Shown: piece by piece, positions 1 to 6,709 of the stretch
Numbering within the stretch: the first letter of the stretch is position 1
Layout: each line of letters opens with the position of its first letter
Source of the DNA: an uncultured Clostridium sp.
GTDB taxonomy: Bacteria > Bacillota > Clostridia > Lachnospirales > Lachnospiraceae
Reading direction: 5' to 3'
DNA length: 8,267 bases
NCBI GenBank assembly: GCA_958349075.1
Contig: CATWBR010000194.1
Span: 1 to 8,267, forward strand
Notes under the pieces: generated by a model
What the model saw: the letters and a program-made list of their open reading frames with translations, nothing else
Database searches by the model: none
What the model was told of the DNA's origin: nothing
Made by a program: the position numbers and the translations under genes

Positions 1-3000
1 ACTATGTGGCCATGACAGTCGGACGTGGACTGGCCGAGGCAGGGCTGCCAATCGATCTGACACTGACCTCGGGAGCCGCCGCAGGCCATGATCTGGGTAA
101 ATTCGGCTGCAAACCCAACGAGCGTGTGCCCTATCTTCATTATTATTATACAAACCAGTGGTTCAACAATCACTCCATGGAATATACAGGCCATATTGCC
201 GCCAATCACTCCACCTGGGATCTGGAGCCGGAAAACCTGTCTGCGGAATCCCTGGTCTTAATCTATTCCGACTTCCGGGTCAAACAGAGCCGCGGGGAAG
301 ACGGACGGGAAATCACCTATATCTCCAGTCTAGATGAAGCATTCAATGTCATCCTCTCCAAGCTCGACAACGTGGATGAGGCAAAATTGAACCGGTACCG
401 TTTCGTCTATTCCAAGCTGCACGATTTCGAGGACTACATGCGTTCCCTGGGAGTTGATGTAAATCTCGACGGACATCCGCAGAAACGAGCAGCCCTTCCC
501 GATATTTCACTCAGAAATACGGAGCAGACGATTGAATCCCTTGTATTTATGGGAATTGAACATAACATCGAGATCATGCACCGCATGGCTGCGGAGCGGC
601 AGTTCGGAAACCTGCTGGAGGCGGCCAGGAGCGAAAAAAGCTGGAAAAATATACGGGCTTACCTGAACATTTTCGAAGAATACTTCACCTATACAAACGA
701 CAAGCAGAAAGAACAGACACTGGGATTCCTCTATGAACTCCTGATGCACAGGGAAGGCGATATCAGGGCTCAGGCTGCGAAGCTTCTGGGCCATGTGATT
801 GCCAAGTTCAATGCCGGATACAGGAAAGAGCGCCCGGCCGACATGCCGGATATCGCAGAGGCCAGGGTAATGGAACTGTGGAATGAATATCTGGAAATGA
901 TTATCCGTCCGGACCACAAGCTCACCGTCCAGCAGAAACGCCGTATCCGCTATAATCTGAAAGTAGTCCTGGATTCAATTGTAGAATATGCGGGCACCGT
1001 GGATTTCCATCATTTTCTCAGGGCATTTTTAAAGTGGTATGAGAGAGGAGAGGAGCTGGAACCGGGGGAGGCCTTTGTCCTTCTCGATACGGTGCACTTT
1101 ATGCCGTTTGAACAGTTTAGTGAGGAAGAACTGGGCCGTGTTGGAAACTTTGCGGTTTACGAGGCCGGAGCAGACGAGCTGGAGGTGCGGATTGCCGCAT
1201 GGAGAGCATTTAAGCTGATTACGGCATATCAGCCGGCTCATCCCTGCTGCGGGGCAATCGCAGAGTGCGTGCTGAATGAGGCCGTGGAGGGGAATATTAC
1301 CATGACATTCCTCCAGTACCGTGTTTTAAACAATCTGGGCTACGGTACGGAGCTTCAGCAGAAAGAGCTTTATGAGCGCGACGTGGTCTCAGATATTTTC
1401 CTGGATAACCTGAAGACATCCACACCGTGGATTATCAAGGCCGTTAACATAAAACTGCTGGTAGATCAGATCGATCACGGAAAATATGAGCACATTCTGC
1501 ACATTGCCGCCCATTTTTCCAACCTGATTAAAGTCAGCGAACACGTTGTCGTGCGCCACGATGCCGGCCAGGCTCTTTTGCGGATTATTGAACTCCTGAC
1601 GCCGGATCAGCGTAACGAAATTTCCGTCGAGCTGGTAAAAGGCCTGGAGGTGGGAGAATATGAGTTCTCTAAATACATTCCCCGCTATCTGGGAGAGTCG
1701 GCCCTGTGGCTGCCGCCTGAGCAGCTTGATGAGATCCTGGTGTATTTAAGCAGCCTGATGGCCAGCCCCAATGACAGGATCGTTTCGGTGGCCCTTGATA
1801 CGGTGGGAATTCTGCTGGAATGCTATCCGTGCTACAAGGAACGGTTTAAGGATGAGCCGGAGCGCTGGGAGCGGCGCAGGAGAAGGTTCCTGGGCATGCT
1901 TTTAAACGGACTTGCCAACTACAGGGAAACCGTACGCCAGGAGGCCCTGCTTGTAATCGGCCAGACCGTTTTTGGGTCAAACCGCCTGACATGCAGTGAG
2001 AAGAATGAGATTTTCTCCCTCTGTTTCAGAAAACTTCTGTTTCTGCTCAATGAGAATAAGGGGGATGAACTGACGGCATTTTACCGTGCGGCGGCCCTTT
2101 CCAATATCTGCCGTTTCATTACGGCTTACCGCCTGAATGAGGGGGAATTTCAGATCGAGGAGAGAAATGCGGTGGCATTTTTTCCGGGAACCTTTGACCC
2201 CTTTACGCTGTCCCACAAAGAGATTGTCCGCGAAATCAGGAACATGGGTTACGAGGTGTATCTGGCCGTGGATGAATTCTCCTGGTCCAAGAAAGCGCAG
2301 CCTCACCTGATTCGCCGCCAGATTGTCAATATGTCGGTGGCCGACGAATTCCATGTAAACGTGTTCCCGGATGACATTCCGGTCAACATTGCAAACCCGG
2401 CGGACCTAAAGCGGCTGAAAGAAGTGTTTGCCGGCAGAGAGGTTTATATTGTCGCAGGCAGCGATGTGATCGCCAATGCCTCTTCTTATAAGAAGAAACC
2501 CAGTGAACATTCCATCCACACGATGAACCACATTGCGTTCAGACGTGTCGGAGACAAGCGTTCGGACAACAAATACAACAGGAAAATGATGGAATCCATC
2601 ACCGGCAAGGTTTTTGAGTTGGAACTGCCGGAGCATTTAGAGGATATCAGCTCCACAAAAATCAGGGAAAATATTGATATGAACCGTGATATTTCCAACC
2701 TGATCGATCCTTCTGTCCAGGAGTATATCTATTATAACGGACTGTATTTACGGGAGCCGGAATATAAACCGATTATCCGGGCCAGAGCCATTGCGTTTGA
2801 GGAGATAAAAGAGCCGGAGGAAGCTCTGTTAGAAGAAATTTCAGAACGTATCCTGAAGGAAGAAAATCACCGGGAGCAGCTTATGGAATCGATTCGGATT
2901 TCAGGGGATCACCTGCTGCTTCTGAGAAATACCGTGGACGACAATAAGCTGGTGGGTGTGGCAAGGTTCCGTTCCCTGGCGCCGGATGAGCTGTTTACAG

Positions 3001-4289
3001 TGCTTAAAAAAGTGGATCTGGCAGATCTGGTCCGCCGTCACACATCGGGGGAAATTCTCCTGATCTCGGGAATCCATGTGGAAAAGGATCCGATGATATA
3101 CGATGCGGAACAACTCCTTTTGGCGGAAGTGATCGCCCGCTCCCTGCCGCTGCGGTGCGGCTACGCCCTGTTTTTCCCGCATGAGGGACACTGCCCGGAG
3201 CGTGTGCTCTCGGCGATCGAACGCCAGGGCTTTGTGAAAGCACCCGAGTTCCAGGAGGAGGCGCCGCTGTTTCTGGTTGATATGCATGCGCCCCTTCTGC
3301 TGATGCAGAATCTGGAGACGACCTTAAAGGAGCCGTTTTCCAGCAATCCGCGGGTGCTTAAGGCAATCTATAAGGCACACCAGGATTTACAGATGTCAAT
3401 GACCGGCTTTTATCCGGGCCAGCTTGTGCTGTCGCTTTCGGCCAGCCTGATTTACCACCGCCTGGTGGATATGATCACCTCCCTGAACGAAGTTCCAAGG
3501 GAGCCTGTGGTGCCGAGAAGCCTGGGCGAGGCCATGTGCGTGCCGTTTGGAAAAATTCTCAGGGGAAAGGTCATCCCGAATACGGTCACGAAAACGCTCC
3601 ATACGGATAAGGTTTTCTCCCCGGATTTGAAAGAGGATGCGATTGAAGCATTCCCGTACTATTCACCGCTGAGCAGCCAGATCAGGGGAATCAAGTCCTT
3701 TGACCGCCCGGTTATCCTGGTGGATGATCTTCTGCACCGCGGAGGCCGCTTTGAGGCGCTGGAGCCGATGCTCAGCGAAGCCCAGGTAGAGATAAAGAAA
3801 ATTATCCTGGGCGTGATTTCAGGATACGGAAGGGATACGCTGGCAACGAAAGGCGTGGAGGCGGACAGCGTTTATTTTGTGCCGAACCTCAAATTCTGGT
3901 TTGTGGAATCCACACTCTATCCGTTTATCGGAGGCGATACGGTGCGCCGTGACACCGTGCAGGTGGCGGGACTTACTCCTTCCATCAACCTGATACTGCC
4001 TTATGCCGTTCCGCCGCTTAAGGACTGCAGCAGCGAATCACTATTTGAATTTTCCGCCTGCTGTATCAGGAATGCGCGTGATATCCTGCTGGTTCTGGAG
4101 GCCGAGTACCGGGATCAGTTTGCAAGGAACCTGACTTTAAGCCGCCTGTCGGAAGCGGTTATCCTTCCGCTCTGCCCTGATAAGGGAGACTGTGTAAGCT
4201 ATGACCCGAACCTGGCCGCGTCCGTCTATCTGGAAAATGATCTCCAGATGCTTTACAGGACGAAGAAAGCCATAGGGCGGGAATTATAA
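1..4289 (+). CDS. Giant multidomain enzyme: HD phosphohydrolase, HEAT-like scaffold, NadD/cytidylyltransferase-like, GNAT-like and phosphoribosyltransferase-like regions (5' partial)
   Basis: The frame is open to the left edge, and the GTG at 6 is not a credible start because it falls inside the HD fold; the true start is upstream. Residues are numbered from the codon at 6. Residues 1-95 carry an HD-type metal site: H28-D29, H45, H56, H63, H68 and a late Asp at D89 in IYSDFR. Residues about 235-715 are helix-rich and HEAT-like. At 722-920 is a nucleotidyltransferase of the NadD/cytidylyltransferase superfamily: GTFDPFTLSH (728-737), IVAGSD (815-820), FRRVG (845-849) and ISSTKIR (881-887). Residues about 930-1090 look like a GNAT fold (LVGVARF, LLISGIHV), without a clear acyl-CoA loop. 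At 1236-1248 VILVDDLLHRGGR fits a PRPP-binding loop, with GKILRG (1182-1187) upstream. NadD beside an HD protein (YqeK) is a known Firmicute pairing; here both activities seem fused with more modules. The catalytic families are fairly secure, the GNAT part is weak, and the substrates are unknown. It lies 18 bases before the next gene. Confidence 0.85.
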   Translation, partial: YVAMTVGRGLAEAGLPIDLTLTSGAAAGHDLGKFGCKPNERVPYLHYYYTNQWFNNHSMEYTGHIAANHSTWDLEPENLSAESLVLIYSDFRVKQSRGEDGREITYISSLDEAFNVILSKLDNVDEAKLNRYRFVYSKLHDFEDYMRSLGVDVNLDGHPQKRAALPDISLRNTEQTIESLVFMGIEHNIEIMHRMAAERQFGNLLEAARSEKSWKNIRAYLNIFEEYFTYTNDKQKEQTLGFLYELLMHREGDIRAQAAKLLGHVIAKFNAGYRKERPADMPDIAEARVMELWNEYLEMIIRPDHKLTVQQKRRIRYNLKVVLDSIVEYAGTVDFHHFLRAFLKWYERGEELEPGEAFVLLDTVHFMPFEQFSEEELGRVGNFAVYEAGADELEVRIAAWRAFKLITAYQPAHPCCGAIAECVLNEAVEGNITMTFLQYRVLNNLGYGTELQQKELYERDVVSDIFLDNLKTSTPWIIKAVNIKLLVDQIDHGKYEHILHIAAHFSNLIKVSEHVVVRHDAGQALLRIIELLTPDQRNEISVELVKGLEVGEYEFSKYIPRYLGESALWLPPEQLDEILVYLSSLMASPNDRIVSVALDTVGILLECYPCYKERFKDEPERWERRRRRFLGMLLNGLANYRETVRQEALLVIGQTVFGSNRLTCSEKNEIFSLCFRKLLFLLNENKGDELTAFYRAAALSNICRFITAYRLNEGEFQIEERNAVAFFPGTFDPFTLSHKEIVREIRNMGYEVYLAVDEFSWSKKAQPHLIRRQIVNMSVADEFHVNVFPDDIPVNIANPADLKRLKEVFAGREVYIVAGSDVIANASSYKKKPSEHSIHTMNHIAFRRVGDKRSDNKYNRKMMESITGKVFELELPEHLEDISSTKIRENIDMNRDISNLIDPSVQEYIYYNGLYLREPEYKPIIRARAIAFEEIKEPEEALLEEISERILKEENHREQLMESIRISGDHLLLLRNTVDDNKLVGVARFRSLAPDELFTVLKKVDLADLVRRHTSGEILLISGIHVEKDPMIYDAEQLLLAEVIARSLPLRCGYALFFPHEGHCPERVLSAIERQGFVKAPEFQEEAPLFLVDMHAPLLLMQNLETTLKEPFSSNPRVLKAIYKAHQDLQMSMTGFYPGQLVLSLSASLIYHRLVDMITSLNEVPREPVVPRSLGEAMCVPFGKILRGKVIPNTVTKTLHTDKVFSPDLKEDAIEAFPYYSPLSSQIRGIKSFDRPVILVDDLLHRGGRFEALEPMLSEAQVEIKKIILGVISGYGRDTLATKGVEADSVYFVPNLKFWFVESTLYPFIGGDTVRRDTVQVAGLTPSINLILPYAVPPLKDCSSESLFEFSACCIRNARDILLVLEAEYRDQFARNLTLSRLSEAVILPLCPDKGDCVSYDPNLAASVYLENDLQMLYRTKKAIGREL

Positions 4290-4293
4290 TAAT

Positions 4294-4300
4294 AAGGAGG
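4294..4300 (+). promoter_or_regulatory. Ribosome binding site for the LDH/MDH-like gene
   Basis: AAGGAGG lies seven bases before the ATG at 4308, a near-perfect Shine-Dalgarno match. It begins just five bases after the stop of the upstream giant gene. It fixes the start of the second gene and supports efficient independent initiation within a shared transcript. Confidence 0.85.
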
Positions 4301-4307
4301 ATACGAA

Positions 4308-5567
4308 ATGTATTATTATAAAGTTGAGGGACAGCTCTGCTGTTCACTGGAGAAAGACCTGCCCTATGAAAAGGCGGAAAAACCGGAAAGACCGGAGGAA
4401 ATTACTTCCCTGATCTATCTGTTCGACAGGGAGCCGGGAAGCTGCCGGGCATCCTTCCGGGTGAATGATCCGGCCATGATGTTTGCAGAGGGCGAGAATG
4501 TTTCCTGGCTAAGCAGCGTGAAGCTTGCCGAAGCTGCAGAGGGGAAAGCGGTAGATGGAACGGTCCTGGATGTGATCCGGGCCGGAAAGATGCGGGCCGT
4601 AAATATGCGCCATCCACAATTTACAGAGATTGTGAAGGAGAAACAGGAGGGCGGCAAAAAACGTGTCAACGTGCTTGCCATAGGCGATGTGGGCAGCACG
4701 CTTCTCACCGGCCTCCATCTGCTGGGAGGCGATGTGATAAGCTCCATCGGAATCTGTGATATTTCCGATAAAGTGACGGCCAGATGGGAATTCGAAGAAA
4801 ACCAGATTGCCTATCCGTGGGATTATGACGCCCTTCCGGAAGTTGATATCGTAAAGCCGGAGGATCTCTTTAAGTGTGATGTCTTCGTGTTCGTAGCCTC
4901 TAAGGGGATTCCTCCCGTTGGCTCGGGCGTCAAGGATGTGAGAATGTACCAGTTTGAAAATAATTCAAAGATAGTCGCCCAGTATGCAAGACAGGCCCGG
5001 GAGGAACATTTTAAAGGACTTTTTGCCGTGGTTTCCGATCCGGTGGATCCTCTTGCTAAGACGGCCTGGCTGGAGAGCAATAAGGATGAAAACGGAATTG
5101 TGGATCATCAGGGCCTGCGCCCGGAACAGGTCCATGGATTCGGTCTGGGTGTAATGAACGCCCGCGCCGCTTATTATGCAAAGCGCGACGAACGGTTCAG
5201 ACAGTTCCTGACGGAAGGACGTTCCTTCGGGCCTCACGGCCAGGATTTGGTCGTTGCGGATTCCATTGAAAACTACAATGACGAACTGTCAAAAGAACTG
5301 ACCGAACTGACCGTGACGGCAAATCTTCACATGAGAGCCATCGGTTTTAAGCCGTTCATTGCACCGGCATATTCTTCGGGGGCAATTTCACTGGTTCTGA
5401 TGATGCGCGGCGCATGGCACTGCGGTTCCGTATTCCTAGGCGGCGTCTATATGGGAGTGAAAAACAGGTACACCGCGTCCGGGCTTGAGACGGAAGTGCT
5501 GCCTCTGCCGGAAAAACTTTACGAGAGAATTGTGCTGGCCGAGGATAATTTGAAGAAAATTGTATAA
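4308..5567 (+). CDS. Lactate/malate dehydrogenase-like NAD-binding protein with N-terminal extension
   Basis: This is a 419-residue protein whose residues about 118-400 follow the LDH/MDH fold. The dinucleotide loop is LAIGDVGST (123-131), with Ala in place of the first Gly of GxGxxG. An acidic residue ends the second strand (D151 in ICDIS), which favours NAD over NADP. VFVASKGIPPVG (194-205) matches the family's G-x-P-x-x-G loop, NNSKI (218-222) the N-x-x-I segment, and VVSDPVDPL (241-249) the SNPVD segment with Asn changed to Asp. GFGLGVMNAR (277-286) aligns with G-x-G-T-x-L-D-x-x-R: the Arg is kept (R286) but the Asp of the catalytic dyad is Met283. The catalytic His appears kept as H310 in GPHG. 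Typical LDH/MDH proteins are about 310 residues; the first ~115 residues here are an extra region I do not recognise. A classical lactate or malate dehydrogenase is unlikely; a diverged oxidoreductase or a binding protein is more plausible. It is probably cotranscribed with both neighbours. Confidence 0.82.
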   Translation: MYYYKVEGQLCCSLEKDLPYEKAEKPERPEEITSLIYLFDREPGSCRASFRVNDPAMMFAEGENVSWLSSVKLAEAAEGKAVDGTVLDVIRAGKMRAVNMRHPQFTEIVKEKQEGGKKRVNVLAIGDVGSTLLTGLHLLGGDVISSIGICDISDKVTARWEFEENQIAYPWDYDALPEVDIVKPEDLFKCDVFVFVASKGIPPVGSGVKDVRMYQFENNSKIVAQYARQAREEHFKGLFAVVSDPVDPLAKTAWLESNKDENGIVDHQGLRPEQVHGFGLGVMNARAAYYAKRDERFRQFLTEGRSFGPHGQDLVVADSIENYNDELSKELTELTVTANLHMRAIGFKPFIAPAYSSGAISLVLMMRGAWHCGSVFLGGVYMGVKNRYTASGLETEVLPLPEKLYERIVLAEDNLKKIV

Positions 5568-5598
5568 CCTGACATTGATAAACGAATTCCCGTGAGAA

Positions 5599-5604
5599 AG
5601 GAAG
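5599..5604 (+). promoter_or_regulatory. Ribosome binding site selecting a TTG start
   Basis: AGGAAG, within the purine run GAGAAAGGAAG, lies seven bases before the TTG at 5612. In that frame a TAA stop occurs at 5579 and no ATG or GTG lies between the stop and 5612. The next in-frame ATG is 43 codons further on and would remove the first part of the N-terminal domain. TTG is therefore the best start. Confidence 0.7.
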
Positions 5605-5611
5605 CGGTTTT

Positions 5612-6709
5612 TTGAACAGTTCAGATATAACAGTAATTAAGCTTCAGGGAGAAAGAGGCGGGGAGACAGAGCGGCTGGAAGAGGTGCTTTTGGCTGCGCT
5701 TGACGGAATTAAGGTCCACTTCATCCACAGTGCGGATGAGATGGGGTATTTTACGGATAAGACGGCGCAGCATGGCACTAAGCGTCTGTTGTTTGCCGTC
5801 TGTCTCGGAAAGACAGGGATAAACCAGGAGTATTACAGGGTGTTACGCTTCCTCAGAGAGAACCCTGAAAGCCTGAAGGGCTGGGTAGGCGGTGTTGTCA
5901 CGGACGGCTGCAGCGATCTTTTCACAAAATCAGTGGCCAGGGAACTCACCTTTACCGCAAACTGCTGCGGCTGTACCTTTGTGGGACGCCCTCTGGTGGA
6001 GGGAACGAAAACATTGTCAAACTTCACCATCATAGCCGGAAATATGGAAACAGATCTGAAAAGCGCATACAAAATAAGCGTTGAAATCCTGGTGCGGGAA
6101 ATTATGAAATTTGAGAGGCCTCTGTCGGAACGTCCCAACCTCCTGGTCCTTCACGCATCGAGCCACCAGACTTCCAATACGTTTGCACTCTGGAACGCGG
6201 TCAGGGAACGGCTGTCCGGTTTTGATATCACGGAAATCGGATTGAGGAACGGGACACTTTCCGACTGTTCCGGCTGTCCGTACAAGATGTGCCTTCACTT
6301 TGGTGAGAAGGGAAGCTGTTTTTACGGAGGAATTATCGCGGAGGATGTCTATCCGGCAGTTAAGAAAGCGGACGCCATCGTAATGCTGTGCCCAAACTAC
6401 AATGACGCCCTGTCCGCCAACCTGACGGCATTTATCAACAGGCTGACGGCCCTGTTCCGCACGACGCGTTTTTATGACAAGGCGCTGTTCGGTATAGTGG
6501 TGTCGGGTTATTCCGGAAGCGATATTGTGGCGGAGCAGTTGATCGCCGCCCTCAATATGAATAAAACCTTTTATCTGCCGGGGAACTTCGCAATGCTGGA
6601 GACGGCCAACAACGCAGGAAGCGCAATGAGGCTTCCCGGCATCGGAGGGAGAATTGAGCAGTTTGCCGCAAATATTACAAAAACACTGAAAAAAGAGGCA
6701 GCAGAATGA
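5612..6709 (+). CDS. Flavodoxin-fold / NADPH-dependent FMN reductase-like flavoprotein, apparently with two flavodoxin-like halves
   Basis: This is a 365-residue soluble protein. Residues about 175-355 have the order of an NADPH-dependent FMN reductase or iron-sulfur-flavoprotein-like domain. A first strand with a Ser/Thr-rich phosphate loop (LLVLHASSHQTSNT, 177-190) is followed by a cysteine cluster (C219, C222, C227, C236), then the AVKKADAIVMLCPNYNDALSA strand-loop (249-269) that normally borders the flavin, and a glycine-containing VVSGYSGSD loop (296-304). Residues about 55-165 also read as an alternating alpha/beta flavodoxin-like half (LLFAVCLGKTG, WVGGVVTDG, CCGCTFVGRPLVEGT) that lacks the phosphate-binding loop, so it is probably degenerate or structural. 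Known iron-sulfur members use a compact cysteine pattern; the spacing here (2, 4 and 8 residues between cysteines) is looser, so iron-sulfur binding is uncertain. The start is TTG. The stop overlaps the next ATG by four bases. The natural electron acceptor is unknown; the LDH-like neighbour makes a redox role plausible. Confidence 0.8.
   Translation: MNSSDITVIKLQGERGGETERLEEVLLAALDGIKVHFIHSADEMGYFTDKTAQHGTKRLLFAVCLGKTGINQEYYRVLRFLRENPESLKGWVGGVVTDGCSDLFTKSVARELTFTANCCGCTFVGRPLVEGTKTLSNFTIIAGNMETDLKSAYKISVEILVREIMKFERPLSERPNLLVLHASSHQTSNTFALWNAVRERLSGFDITEIGLRNGTLSDCSGCPYKMCLHFGEKGSCFYGGIIAEDVYPAVKKADAIVMLCPNYNDALSANLTAFINRLTALFRTTRFYDKALFGIVVSGYSGSDIVAEQLIAALNMNKTFYLPGNFAMLETANNAGSAMRLPGIGGRIEQFAANITKTLKKEAAE
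6694..6698 (+). promoter_or_regulatory. Ribosome binding site for the phospholipase D-like gene
   Basis: AGAGG lies seven bases before the ATG at 6706, inside the 3' end of the flavoprotein gene. Together with the ATGA stop/start overlap it indicates translational coupling of the two genes. Confidence 0.65.

Noticed and set aside
6..14. GTG at 6 and ATG at 12 as the start of the first gene
   Set aside because: The frame is open upstream, no ribosome binding site is available within the window, and starting here would cut the HD domain just before its HD pair and remove its first metal ligand.
507..3602. Numerous open frames of 60 to 136 codons on the - strand opposite the giant gene
   Set aside because: They lie wholly inside a strongly supported gene, overlap one another, show no recognisable motifs, and are expected as antisense shadows of a coding sequence with this codon usage.
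4308..5567. Straight annotation as L-lactate or malate dehydrogenase
   Set aside because: The dyad Asp and the SNP Asn are replaced, the first Gly of the dinucleotide loop is Ala, and there is a long N-terminal extension, so a specific enzyme name is not supported.
6266..6319. Cysteine cluster as a definite [4Fe-4S] site like that of the methanogen iron-sulfur flavoprotein
   Set aside because: The spacing is wider than the compact pattern of that family. The cluster is reported as a cysteine-rich site of unknown ligand instead.
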